Positions 56,221 through 64,000 of a DNA stretch of 64,000 nt are shown one piece after another. The notes under the pieces are model-generated. The model searched no databases. It saw nothing but the letters and a program-made list of their open reading frames with translations, and was not told the origin of the DNA. Made by a program: the position numbers and the translations under genes. Position 1 is the stretch's first letter. Each line of letters begins with the position of its first letter. Origin of the DNA: Saccharopolyspora rosea (GTDB taxonomy: Bacteria; Actinomycetota; Actinomycetes; Mycobacteriales; Pseudonocardiaceae); the NCBI RefSeq assembly GCF_025643595.1, contig NZ_CP102826.1, positions 1,550,001-1,614,000 on the forward strand. The letters are read 5' to 3'.

Positions 56221-56802
56221 TCACTCATTGTGGCGCCGTTGGGCGTCCGGCGGCGCGACGTCGGACACCCGGACCCGCACGGACGGGGCCGCCGGGCCGA
56301 GCGCCGCGCGCACCGCGTCGTCGAGTTCGCGCCGGACGGCCTCGGCCAGCCGGGGCGCGGGCAGCGGGTAGCGGACGGCCAGGTCCACCCGGACCTCGTC
56401 GACGTCGCCGGTGCAGCCGCGCAGGTGCACCCCGGGGTGACCGGTCAGCACCTCCCCGGCCAGCCGCCGGGTCAGCAGCACCACGGTCTGCGGGGACACC
56501 CGCAGCCTGCCGCGGTCCTGCTCGATCTCCGCGGGCGAAGCGCCGGAGGCTCCCCGCACCCCGCGCACGGTCAGCAGGGCGCGCTCGACGAGTCCGTGCG
56601 GTGGCTCCACCGGGACCCGCGCGGCCCGCCGCACCGGTGCCCACTCGGCGTCCAGCACCGCCAGTTCACGCCGGCAGTGCGGGCATCCGGCGACGTGCTC
56701 GGCCAGCTCGGCCGGTTCGCCGTCGGAGTGGAAGCCGAGCAGCTCGCCGACGGTCCGCCCGCAGGGCAGCGCCCGGCCGGGGTCGAAGGAGCGGTCACCC
56801 AT
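56221..56802 (-). CDS. Putative anti-sigma factor: ZAS-type zinc motif fused to an Asp23-like domain
   Basis: 193 residues. The N-terminus has a ZAS-type signature His36-x3-Cys40-x2-Cys43 (HVAGCPHC), with Cys14 a possible fourth ligand, as in zinc-binding anti-sigma factors. After a linker, residues 95-185 form an Asp23-like domain: LRVSPQTVVLLTRRLAGEV, VHLRGCTGDVDEVRVDLAV, APRLAEAVRRELDDAV and VRVRVSDV. No membrane helix is visible. The gene overlaps the upstream ECF sigma gene by 8 nt, the usual sigma/anti-sigma pairing. The fusion is unusual and suggests that envelope Asp23 proteins feed back on the sigma factor. Confidence 0.8.
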   Translation of the reverse strand: MGDRSFDPGRALPCGRTVGELLGFHSDGEPAELAEHVAGCPHCRRELAVLDAEWAPVRRAARVPVEPPHGLVERALLTVRGVRGASGASPAEIEQDRGRLRVSPQTVVLLTRRLAGEVLTGHPGVHLRGCTGDVDEVRVDLAVRYPLPAPRLAEAVRRELDDAVRAALGPAAPSVRVRVSDVAPPDAQRRHNE

Positions 56803-57364
56803 CGTGCATCTCCCTCAACCGGGCCAGCAGCGTCGTCCGCGCTCGATGCAGGCGGGACCGCAGGGCCGCCTCGTTCACCCCGAGCACCTCGGAGATCTCC
56901 TCGTAGCTCATCTCCTCCAACTCGCGGAGCACGAGCGGCACGCGCTGCGAGGGTTCCAGCGTGGCTATCGCGCGGTGCACGAGCGCGGTCTCCTCGGTGC
57001 GCACCGCTTGCCCCTCAGGATTGACCGCGCGCGGATCGGAGATCAAGCCGCCGACGGCCTCGTCGGTGGTGTCCAGCGGCACGGTCGGGCGCCGTCGCCG
57101 CAGCTGCGCCAGCGCGGCGTTGGTGACCACCCGGTACAGCCAGGTCGCCGGTGCCGATTCGCCCCGGAAGCGGTCCAGCGAGCGCCACGCCGACACCCAC
57201 GCCTCCTGCACCGCGTCCTCGGCCTCCGCGGAGTCGCCCAGGACGCGGAACGCGACCCGGTACATCTTCGTGGTGTGCCGGCGCACCAGTTCGTCGAACG
57301 CCGCGGAGTCGCCTCGCTTGGCGGCCGACACGAGGACGTCGTCCGCACCGGCACCATCGTTCAC
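56795..57364 (-). CDS. ECF-type RNA polymerase sigma factor
   Basis: 189 residues from GTG 57364. Region 2 (about 10-85) contains FDELVRRHTTKMYRVAFRVL, DAEDAVQEAWVSAW-like AEDAVQEAWVSAWR and FRGESAPATWLYRVVTN. Region 4 (about 130-180) has LEEMSYEEISEVLGVNEAALRSRLHRAR. No extra C-terminal domain is present. The start overlaps the reductase stop by 4 nt, so it is expressed at least partly from that promoter. It is paired with the ZAS-Asp23 protein. Confidence 0.92.
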   Translation of the reverse strand: MNDGAGADDVLVSAAKRGDSAAFDELVRRHTTKMYRVAFRVLGDSAEAEDAVQEAWVSAWRSLDRFRGESAPATWLYRVVTNAALAQLRRRRPTVPLDTTDEAVGGLISDPRAVNPEGQAVRTEETALVHRAIATLEPSQRVPLVLRELEEMSYEEISEVLGVNEAALRSRLHRARTTLLARLREMHDG

Positions 57365-58110
57365 ACGGGCATTCTCGCGTAACGCAGGAGGAGCAGCGAT
57401 TCCGCGTGCAGCGCGGACTCCAGCCGCATGCGGCGCGGCGGCTCGGCGCCGACCCCGTGCGCGATCCGCCCGGCGTCGCCGCTGGTGAGCAGCGGTGACA
57501 GGGTCAGGCACAGCTCGTCCACCAGGTCCTGGTCGACCAGCTCGCCGAACAGCGTGGGGCCGCCTTCGCACCCGATGCGGCGCAGGCCGCGCGCGTCGAG
57601 CTCGGCCAGCGCCACCCGCAGGTCGACGTGCTCGTCGCCGGTGACGACGACGTCGGCGCCCGCGTCGGCGAGCGCGCGGCGACGACCCTCGGGAGCCGCC
57701 GCGCAGGTGAGCACGATCGGCCGGGCGATGGTGTCGGTGAGCAGCGGCGAGTCCGGCGGGATCGAGCAGCGCGCGGTGACCAGCGCGATCGGCGGCACCT
57801 CCGACAGGCCCAACCGGCTGCGGCGATCCGCGCGGACCTCCGTGCGCTTGACCCCGCGGTAGCCCTCGATCGTCGCGGTGCCCGCGCCGACCAGCACCAC
57901 GTCCGAGAGGTCCCGGATCAGCCCGAGCACCCGCTGGTCGGCGGGCGCGGACAGGCCGCGGGAGCTGCCGCGCACCGTCACCGCGCCGTCGAGGCTGGAG
58001 ACGAAGTTGACCCGCAACCAGGGGCGGTGCAGTTCCCCCGGGTACGCGTAGAAGTCCTCCAGCTCGTCGTCCACCTGTCGCGCGCCGTCCACCGGCCAGA
58101 GCCTGTCCAC
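57361..58110 (-). CDS. RibD C-terminal-type (pyrimidine/dihydrofolate) reductase family protein
   Basis: 249 residues from GTG 58110; the frame extends further upstream without a start signal. The RibD_C/DHFR-like fold is shown by VNFVSSLDGAVTV near residue 35, VLVGAGTATIEGY near 75, and GCEGGPTLFGELVDQDLVDEL near 180. It lies beside ZapE as does Rv2671 in M. tuberculosis, a protein reported to have dihydrofolate reductase activity. Riboflavin-pathway reduction or antifolate bypass are both possible roles. Confidence 0.87.
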   Translation of the reverse strand: MDRLWPVDGARQVDDELEDFYAYPGELHRPWLRVNFVSSLDGAVTVRGSSRGLSAPADQRVLGLIRDLSDVVLVGAGTATIEGYRGVKRTEVRADRRSRLGLSEVPPIALVTARCSIPPDSPLLTDTIARPIVLTCAAAPEGRRRALADAGADVVVTGDEHVDLRVALAELDARGLRRIGCEGGPTLFGELVDQDLVDELCLTLSPLLTSGDAGRIAHGVGAEPPRRMRLESALHAESLLLLRYARMPV

Positions 58111-58222
58111 GCCGCCATCCCACCACGTCGTTCGCGCGGACCGCGGCGGTGGTCGCTGAGCAGGGCGTTTCCCCGTGACCAGGAGCACGTCCGCGTCGGC
58201 CCGGGCGGTGCGGAGCGGGCGA

Positions 58223-58228
58223 TAGAGT
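58223..58228 (+). promoter_or_regulatory. -10 box of zapE, predicted leaderless
   Basis: TAGAGT ends 7 nt before ATG 58236. Confidence 0.5.
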
Positions 58229-58235
58229 CTCCCGC

Positions 58236-59258
58236 ATGAGCTTGCCGCGCCTGGTCGACCGACGTCCCGAGGTCACGCCGGACGAACTGGTCCAGGCGAT
58301 GACCCCGCCCCCGCTGTTCGCCGAGGCGCGCTTCTCCACCTACATCCCCAACCCCGACGAACCGAGCCAGGCCCGGGCGGTCGCCGCCTGCGAGGAGTTC
58401 GCCGAGCGCATCGGCTCGGGCGGCGGCGGGTCCTGGCTGCGCGGGTTGTTCGGCCGCCGCAAGTCGCCGGACGGCAAGCCCGGCCTCTACCTCGACGGCG
58501 GTTTCGGCGTCGGCAAGACGCACCTGCTGGCGTCGACGTGGCACGCCGCGCCGGGCCCGAAGTCCTACGGCACGTTCGTCGAGCTGACCAACCTGGTCGG
58601 CGCGCTCGGGTTCGCCGAGACCGTGCGGCGGCTGTCCGAGCACCGGCTGCTGGCCATCGACGAGTTCGAGCTCGACGACCCGGGCGACACGATGCTGGTC
58701 ACGCAGCTGATCGCCAAGCTCACCGACGCGGGCGTGCGCGTCGCGGCCACGTCCAACACGCTGCCGGACAAACTCGGCGAAGGCCGGTTCGCCGCGGTCG
58801 ACTTCCTGCGCGAGATCCACGCGATGGCCGCCCGCTTCGACGTGATCCGGGTGGACGGGCCGGACTACCGGCACCGCGGGCTACCCGACGCACCACCGCC
58901 GATGTCCGACGAGGAGCTGTCGGCGCTGGCCGAACGGACCGAGGGGGCCACCCTCGACGACTTCGACGAGCTGTGCGACTACCTCGCCGGACTGCACGCC
59001 TCGAAGTACGGGCGGCTGGTCGACGGCGTCGCCGCGGTGCACCTGCGCGGCGTGCACGCGGCCCCGGACCAGGACGTCGCGCTGCGCCTGGTGGCGCTGG
59101 CCGACCGCCTCTACGACCGGGCGATCCCCGTCCGGGTCTCCGGCGAACCGCTGTCCGCGCTGTTCACCGAGGAGATGCTGCAGGGTGGCTACCGCAAGAA
59201 GTACCTCCGCGCCGTCAGCCGCCTCACCGCCCTGTCCCGGGACCTCGCCAAGTCCTGA
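58236..59258 (+). CDS. zapE: Cell division protein ZapE (AFG1-like ATPase)
   Basis: 340 residues from ATG 58236. Walker A is GGFGVGKTHLL (Lys94), Walker B LLAIDEFELDD near 143, and sensor I AATSNTLPDKL near 172. The AFG1-like C-terminus contains LCDYLAGLHASKYG and FTEEMLQGGYRKKYLRAVSRL. In E. coli ZapE binds FtsZ during constriction under stress. It corresponds to Rv2670c. It is divergent from the reductase/sigma operon. Confidence 0.93.
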   Translation: MSLPRLVDRRPEVTPDELVQAMTPPPLFAEARFSTYIPNPDEPSQARAVAACEEFAERIGSGGGGSWLRGLFGRRKSPDGKPGLYLDGGFGVGKTHLLASTWHAAPGPKSYGTFVELTNLVGALGFAETVRRLSEHRLLAIDEFELDDPGDTMLVTQLIAKLTDAGVRVAATSNTLPDKLGEGRFAAVDFLREIHAMAARFDVIRVDGPDYRHRGLPDAPPPMSDEELSALAERTEGATLDDFDELCDYLAGLHASKYGRLVDGVAAVHLRGVHAAPDQDVALRLVALADRLYDRAIPVRVSGEPLSALFTEEMLQGGYRKKYLRAVSRLTALSRDLAKS

Positions 59259-59284
59259 CGGGCCCTGTCTTCGACTCGTTTTGC

Positions 59285-59470
59285 GTGGCGGTGCCGGTGG
59301 CGGAACCTCAGCGGCCCGCCCGTCGCCCGACCACCGCCCCCCAACGAGGCGCTGCGCGCCACAGCCACACCAGCTCCGGGAGCCCCGACTCATGTATGCC
59401 CAATACACAGCGTCGGGGCTGTCCTCGCGAGATGACCGCTGAGAACCCGCGGCGGTGCTGGCTGCGAGAC
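59285..59470. repeat. Candidate small mobile or REP-like intergenic element
   Basis: Nested inverted repeats: outer CTCAGCGG (59307-59314) with CCGCTGAG (59436-59443), and inner AGCCCCGAC (59381-59389) with GTCGGGGCT (59412-59420) enclosing TGTAT/ATACA. No open frame with a ribosome site exists between zapE and rocD. The layout resembles a MITE or bacterial interspersed palindrome, but only one copy is in the window. Confidence 0.4.
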
Positions 59471-59547
59471 CACTCACCGAAAGAGAAAGCGGCTGGCGCC
59501 GCTTACCACGCGGGTTCCGAAACCAAGTTCAAAGACAGGCACTCAGC

Positions 59548-60780
59548 TCAGCGTCGGAGGACGTCGACGATCGCGTCGATGCCGGTGTCGAGCTCGTCGC
59601 GGGTGATGGTCAGCGGTGGGGCCAGGCGCAGGGTCGTGTCGTGCGTTTCCTTGCACAGCACGCCGCGCTCGGCCAGTGCCTCGCTGGCGCGGCGGCCGTC
59701 CGGGCCGTCCGGCGCGATCTCGACGCCCGCCCACAGGCCGCGCCCGCGGACCTCGGTCACCCCGTTGCCGACGAGCTCGCCGAGCCGGGAGTGCAGGTGC
59801 GCGCCGAGCTCGCGGGAGCGCTCCTGGAACTCGCCGGTGCGCAACAGCCGCACCACGGCCCGGCCCACCGCGCACGCCAGCGGGTTCCCGCCGAACGTCG
59901 AGCCGTGCTCCCCGGGGCGCAGCACGCCGAGGACCTCGTCGCTGCCGACCACGGCGGACACCGGGAGGATGCCGCCGCCCAGCGCCTTGCCCAACGTGTA
60001 GAGGTCGGCGCGGATGCCGTCGTGCTCGCTGGCCAGCAGCTCACCGGTGCGGGCGAGTCCGGACTGGATCTCGTCGGCGATCAGCAGCGCTCCGCGCTCG
60101 TCGCACAGCGCGCGCAGCCGCGGGAGGTAGTCGGCGGGCGGGACCACCACGCCCGCCTCGCCCTGGATGGGTTCGACGAGCACGGCGGCGGTGCGGTCGG
60201 TGATCGCCGCCTCGACCGCGTCCGCGTCGCCGTACGGGGTCACCACGAAGCCGGGGGTGAACGGTCCGAAGTCGGCGCGCGCCACCGGGTCGGTGGAGAA
60301 CGACACGATCGTCGTGGTGCGACCGTGGAAGTTGGACCCGGCCACGACGATCTCGGCGCGGTCCTCGGGCACGCCCTTGACCCGGTAGGCCCACTTGCGG
60401 GCGAGCTTGATCGCGGACTCCACGGCCTCGGCACCGGAGTTCATCGGCAGCACCCGGTCGGTGCCGGTCAGCTCGGCCAGCTCGCGGCAGAACGGTCCGA
60501 ACTGGTCGTGGTGGAACGCGCGGCTGGTCAGCGTGACGCGGCCGAGCTGCTCGGTGGCGGCGGCGACGAGGTCCGGGTTGCGGTGCCCGAAGTTCAGCGC
60601 CGAGTACCCGGCCAGGAAGTCGAGGTAGCGCCGCCCGTCCACATCGGTCATCCACGCGCCGGACGCCTCGGCGATCACGACCGGCAGCGGGTGGTAGTTG
60701 TGCGCGCTGTACTGATCGTCGAGCCGGCGGTACCAGTCGGCGTTCGAGGACGCGCCGACGTGCGGAGGAGCGACAGTCAT
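59548..60780 (-). CDS. rocD: Ornithine--oxo-acid transaminase
   Basis: 410 residues from ATG 60780. It is a class III aminotransferase converting ornithine and 2-oxoglutarate to glutamate semialdehyde and glutamate. Motifs: YLDFLAGYSALNFGHRNP near residue 52, MNSGAEAVESAIKLARKW near 113, the acidic motif LLIADEIQSGLARTG, and the PLP Lys in LYTLGKALGGGILP near 255. Length and motifs match RocD better than ArgD (GYSALNFGHRNP is diagnostic). No arginase gene adjoins it. Confidence 0.93.
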   Translation of the reverse strand: MTVAPPHVGASSNADWYRRLDDQYSAHNYHPLPVVIAEASGAWMTDVDGRRYLDFLAGYSALNFGHRNPDLVAAATEQLGRVTLTSRAFHHDQFGPFCRELAELTGTDRVLPMNSGAEAVESAIKLARKWAYRVKGVPEDRAEIVVAGSNFHGRTTTIVSFSTDPVARADFGPFTPGFVVTPYGDADAVEAAITDRTAAVLVEPIQGEAGVVVPPADYLPRLRALCDERGALLIADEIQSGLARTGELLASEHDGIRADLYTLGKALGGGILPVSAVVGSDEVLGVLRPGEHGSTFGGNPLACAVGRAVVRLLRTGEFQERSRELGAHLHSRLGELVGNGVTEVRGRGLWAGVEIAPDGPDGRRASEALAERGVLCKETHDTTLRLAPPLTITRDELDTGIDAIVDVLRR

Positions 60781-60943
60781 GTCGTCAGATTATGTTCCGC
60801 CGCACGCAGAAAACAGCCATGACGCGTTGCTTGCCGAGACGGTTCGTTGCGTAGTCCGGGGCGTTCGCGGTGTTTCGTTGTCCGAGTGGGGCGTGCGAGC
60901 GCGCCTTGTCATGATGGGCACCGGAGACCGGCAGGGGGCGGCC

Positions 60944-62002
60944 ATGGCAGCGGGTTACCGGGTGTACCTCGGCGCGTACACGGGCATCGAGTCGGCGGCG
61001 GACGGCATCCGCCTCGCCTTCGCAGACCCGGGCGGGCGGCTGCGGTGCACCGAGACGGTCGCGGACGCCTTCGACCCGTCCTTCCTCGCGCTGTCGCCGG
61101 ACGGCGCCACCCTGTTCGCGGTGAACGAGCTGCCGGAGGGGCGGGTCGCGTCGTTCGCGATCGGCGCGGACGGCGCGCTGCGGGAGATCAACTCGCAGCC
61201 CTCGCTCGGCGGCGCCCCGTGCCACTTGAGCGTGCACCCCGCAGGCCGCTTCCTGCTGACGGCGAACTACGCGACCGGCAACGTCGCCGTGCACCCGATC
61301 GGGGAGGGCGGCGTGCTGCGCGAGGCGTGCCACGAGGTGCAGCACAGCGGGAGCGGTCCGGACCCCCGCAGGCAGGAGGGTCCGCACGCGCACCAGGTGG
61401 TGCCGGACCCGTCCGGGCGGCGCGTGCTGGCGGTGGACCTGGGCGCGGACACCGTGCACGTCTACGACTTCGACCCGGTCAGCGGGCACCTGGCGCTCCG
61501 GCACGAGGTGGCGGTGCGCGCCGGATCCGGTCCGCGCCACCTCGCGTTCCACCCGCGCGGCGACCGCGCCTACCTGATCAGCGAGCTGGCCTCGTCGATC
61601 ACCGAGTTCGGCTACGACGCGGACACCGGGGCGCTGGAGCCGGGCGCGACCCGGTCGACGCTGCCGGACGGCTACGCGCAGCAGAACCTCGCCGCCGAGG
61701 TGGTGGTCTCCCCGGACGGGCGGTTCGTGTTCGGGTCCAACCGCAGCCACGACAGCATCGCGGTGTTCCGCGCGGACCCGCCCGGGCTTCAACCGGTGGA
61801 CATCCGTTCCGCCGGGGTGGCCGGTCCGCGCCACATCGCGCTCTCGCCGGACGGCGGAGTGCTGTTCGCGGCCGGGCAGCGCAGCGGCACCGTGCAGTCC
61901 TTCACCGTCGGTGCCGGGGCAGAGCTCACCCCGGTGGCCGAACCGGTGTCCACCCCGAGCCCGGTGTGCGTGCTGCCCGCTCAGAGCAGCCGGTCGTCGT
62001 AG
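60944..62002 (+). CDS. Lactonase family protein (6-phosphogluconolactonase-like beta-propeller)
   Basis: 352 residues from ATG 60944 with AGGGGG upstream; ATGs at 60911 and 60914 are possible. The seven-bladed propeller shows repeated blade ends such as FLALSPDGATLFAVNE, HLSVHPAGRFLLTANY, HLAFHPRGDRAYLISE and HIALSPDGGVLFAAGQ. It lies in the YbhE/Pgl group that hydrolyses 6-phosphogluconolactone in the pentose phosphate pathway. The exact lactone is not certain. Its end overlaps the convergent kinase gene by 22 nt. Confidence 0.9.
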   Translation: MAAGYRVYLGAYTGIESAADGIRLAFADPGGRLRCTETVADAFDPSFLALSPDGATLFAVNELPEGRVASFAIGADGALREINSQPSLGGAPCHLSVHPAGRFLLTANYATGNVAVHPIGEGGVLREACHEVQHSGSGPDPRRQEGPHAHQVVPDPSGRRVLAVDLGADTVHVYDFDPVSGHLALRHEVAVRAGSGPRHLAFHPRGDRAYLISELASSITEFGYDADTGALEPGATRSTLPDGYAQQNLAAEVVVSPDGRFVFGSNRSHDSIAVFRADPPGLQPVDIRSAGVAGPRHIALSPDGGVLFAAGQRSGTVQSFTVGAGAELTPVAEPVSTPSPVCVLPAQSSRSS

Positions 62003-63558
62003 CGGCCGCGGGAGTGCTGCTGGAGCGCCTGCCGGGCGCGTTTGGCCCGCTTGCGGCGGCTCAGCACACCACCGGTGGCGCCGATCGGGAACAGCAGCGA
62101 ACCGCCGTGGTAGGTGCGAACGCGGTGCCAGGGGCGGGACGTCAGCGGCGGCGCGTCGTCGGCGGACCAGACCGCGATCCACTGGTTCTTGCCGCTGCCG
62201 ACGATCGCGGCGCGCCGGACGTGGTGCCACGGGATCCCGCGGTGCAGGCCCATCCGCGAGACCACCAGGCCGTCGGCGTTGATCTTCAGGCGCAGGCCGG
62301 GGAGCAGGATGATGATCAGCGACCACAGCGCGCTCAGGCTCAGCAGCAGCACGCCGAGCCGGTAGACGATCGACAGCTCCATGCTCACGCCGGTCCGCGC
62401 GGCCATCCAGCGGGCCGCCACCATGATCGCCACGCAGGCCAGCGCCGACAGCGCCGCGGGGACCTTGCCGCGGGTGCGGAACACCGGCCCCGGCAGGTCG
62501 CGCCGGACCTGTTCCGCCGTCTGCTGGACGGTTCCCCTGGGCCGCTTCGCCACGATCGGTGCCCCGTTGGCGGGCGGGACCGGCGTGGGCGGCGCGACGG
62601 GTGCGGTTCGGACGCTGTTCGCCGGGGCGGGTGCCGGCGGCGGGACGTCGGGCGGTGGGGCGTCGGGCAGCGGCGCGTTCGCGGTCCGCTGGAGCTCGGT
62701 GGCGTGCTGGGCGATCACGTCGGTGATCGCCGCGGGCAGCCACTGGTTCCCCTGCGGTCGCGGTTCGCCGACCATGTCGAGCAGTCCCGCCGGGGTCGGA
62801 CGCGCCGCCGGGTCCTTGGCCAGGCAGGCCGCCAGCAGCGGGCGCAGCCCCGCGGGGACCCGGCTGAGGTCCGGTTCGTTGTGGACCACCCGGTAGAGCA
62901 GGGCGGTGGTGTTGTCGTCGCCGAAGGGGCCGGAGCCCGTCGCGGCGAAGACCAGCACGGCGCCCAGCGAGAACACGTCGCTGGGCGGACCGACCTCGTC
63001 ACCGGTGGTCTGCTCCGGGGAGAAGAAGCCCGGGGTGCCCAGGAACATGCCGGTGGCGGTGAGGGCGTTGCCGCTCATCGCCCGGGAGATGCCGAAGTCG
63101 ATCACGCGCGGCCCGTCCGGTCCCAGCAGGACGTTGGCCGGTTTGAGGTCGCGGTGCACCAGGCCGGCCCGGTGGATCGCGGCAAGGGCTTCGGCGAGCC
63201 CGGCCGCCAGGGCGCGCACCGTGCGTTCCGGCAGCGGCCCGTGGTCGGACACCGCCTGGTGCAGCGTCGGCCCCGGCACGTACTCGGTGGCCAACCAGGG
63301 CTGCTCGGCGGCCGGGTCGGCGTCGACGACCGCCGCGGTCCAGAAGCCGCCGACCGACCGGGCGCTGTGCACCTCGCGGCGGAACCGTTCGCGGAACTCG
63401 GGGTTCTCGGCGAGCTCGGGCCGGACGACCTTGACGGCCACGACCCGGCCGCCCCGCGACCGTCCGAGGTAGACCCCGCCCATCGCGCCGCGCCCGAGGC
63501 GGGCGAGCAGCCGGTAGTCGCCGACCCGGTTCGGTTCGCTGGCCAGCAGCGGCTGCAC
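61981..63558 (-). CDS. Serine/threonine protein kinase with C-terminal membrane/PH-like module
   Basis: 525 residues from GTG 63558 with GAGGAG upstream. Kinase domain residues 13-275: [12 protein letters not shown], Lys43 in [10 protein letters not shown], catalytic Asp137 in HRDLKPAN, Asp154 in VIDFGISRA, and [11 protein letters not shown] Pro-rich linker (about 295-350) leads to two membrane helices (about 385-440). A beta-rich PH-like segment follows ([26 protein letters not shown]), given here as separate parts of one domain. The C-terminus is basic. The PH-like end replaces the extracellular PASTA or propeller sensors of better-known actinobacterial kinases. Confidence 0.92.
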   Translation of the reverse strand: MQPLLASEPNRVGDYRLLARLGRGAMGGVYLGRSRGGRVVAVKVVRPELAENPEFRERFRREVHSARSVGGFWTAAVVDADPAAEQPWLATEYVPGPTLHQAVSDHGPLPERTVRALAAGLAEALAAIHRAGLVHRDLKPANVLLGPDGPRVIDFGISRAMSGNALTATGMFLGTPGFFSPEQTTGDEVGPPSDVFSLGAVLVFAATGSGPFGDDNTTALLYRVVHNEPDLSRVPAGLRPLLAACLAKDPAARPTPAGLLDMVGEPRPQGNQWLPAAITDVIAQHATELQRTANAPLPDAPPPDVPPPAPAPANSVRTAPVAPPTPVPPANGAPIVAKRPRGTVQQTAEQVRRDLPGPVFRTRGKVPAALSALACVAIMVAARWMAARTGVSMELSIVYRLGVLLLSLSALWSLIIILLPGLRLKINADGLVVSRMGLHRGIPWHHVRRAAIVGSGKNQWIAVWSADDAPPLTSRPWHRVRTYHGGSLLFPIGATGGVLSRRKRAKRARQALQQHSRGRYDDRLL

Positions 63559-63737
63559 GGTCCCTCTCCTCACTGATCGCGGCACACGTCGCCACCGAGC
63601 TTACGTATCGGCGCCGGGGCGCGTGCCGGACGCGGTCGGACCGGGTCTTCCGCGTTCCCCGAACTGGTTTCACTCGGACTGTCGGTAATCGAATACTTGG
63701 CTTCGTTTCAACCCTTTCCCGTGAAGGGGGATGTGGG

Positions 63738-63743
63738 TATGAT
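63738..63743 (+). promoter_or_regulatory. Candidate -10 box of the sugar ABC transporter operon
   Basis: TATGAT 55 nt before GTG 63798, in a locally A+T-richer stretch. No good -35. Confidence 0.4.
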
Positions 63744-63797
63744 CCGGCGCACTGCGAGCCGATGCGGTCGATCACCGCTGATCGAGGGGAGGCGCGC

Positions 63798-64000
63798 GTG
63801 GCATCAACGGCACCGTCGCCGGCGCGCCCGGCCGTGGCGCTGACGGGGGTCGGGAAGCGCTTCCCCGGCGTCGTCGCGGTCTCCGACGTCACGCTGTCCG
63901 TGCCACCCGGCGAGGTGCACGTGTTCGCCGGTGAGAACGGCGCGGGCAAGTCGACGCTGATGAAACTGGTCGCCCAGGTCGAACCGCCCACGTCGGGCAC
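63798..64000 (+). CDS. Sugar ABC transporter ATP-binding protein (partial, N-terminus)
   Basis: 67 residues are visible from GTG 63798, which has AGGGGAGG 6 nt upstream, before the window ends. The start [20 protein letters not shown] and the Walker [14 protein letters not shown] are characteristic of RbsA/MglA-type ATPases of ribose, galactose or similar sugar importers. The permease and binding protein would be expected further right. The minus-strand frame covering this region is a shadow. Confidence 0.88.
   Translation, partial: MASTAPSPARPAVALTGVGKRFPGVVAVSDVTLSVPPGEVHVFAGENGAGKSTLMKLVAQVEPPTSG

Overview
The window is high-GC actinobacterial DNA. GTG is a frequent start codon, -10 boxes are of the TAGGCT/TACGCT type, and terminators are long perfect hairpins. 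Gene content and order fit a Pseudonocardiales bacterium of Saccharopolyspora type; this is an inference from gene order and base composition, not from a database match. Most of the window parallels, with local rearrangement, the Mycobacterium tuberculosis block from about Rv2670c to Rv2710: sigB, sigA, ppgK, suhB, cei, DUF4193, DUF3093, dut, DUF3710, OB-fold protein, DUF3159, two TrkA-type proteins, APC permease, TrmA-like methylase, dxs, RNase D, DUF3000, hemE-hemY-hemQ, msrB, a secreted hydrolase, a RibD-like reductase and ZapE.

Layout. 1-5.2 kb: end of an unknown gene, YeeE/YedE sulfur transporter, lipoprotein, class I fumarase, deazaflavin-type oxidoreductase, tyrosine phosphatase. 5.3-17.3 kb: sigB, dtd, a methyltransferase, a HhH-GPD glycosylase-like protein, an acyltransferase, DUF3099 and DUF3039 proteins, a BrkB membrane protein, a helicase, a cysteine-desulfurase-like protein, a small zinc-ribbon-like protein and sigA. 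17.4-28.9 kb: the ppgK to TrmA-like block. 29-39 kb: dxs, a two-component system, the fadA-fadB beta-oxidation pair behind tandem operator-like palindromes, RNase D and an orphan LuxR-type regulator. 39.5-43.9 kb: DUF3000 and the coproporphyrin-dependent heme genes, then msrB.

44-48.6 kb is the least conserved part. A LigD-type polymerase gene is followed by an acetyltransferase gene bracketed by a 50-bp direct repeat and ended by a perfect 50-bp palindrome. Then come two copies of a ~110-bp structured repeat, two small membrane proteins and an unlisted 34-residue peptide with two CxCCxxC motifs.

48.6-58.1 kb: a secreted alpha/beta hydrolase that seems to lack its nucleophile, an EamA exporter, then a long minus-strand gene train. 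Read in transcription order, the train runs RibD-like reductase, ECF sigma factor, a zinc-finger anti-sigma/Asp23 fusion, four further Asp23-cluster proteins including one with an HPD (J-domain) motif, AmaP-like and DUF6286 membrane proteins, an ATP-dependent DNA ligase and a ketopantoate-reductase-like enzyme. 58.2-64 kb: zapE, an intergenic repeat-like element, rocD, a lactonase, a membrane-anchored Ser/Thr kinase and the start of a sugar ABC transporter ATPase.

The most interesting items are the sigma/anti-sigma/Asp23 envelope-stress train, the Cys-rich micropeptide with its neighbouring repeat elements, the direct-repeat-flanked acetyltransferase, and the frequent placement of -10 boxes 6-8 nt before start codons, which predicts leaderless mRNAs.
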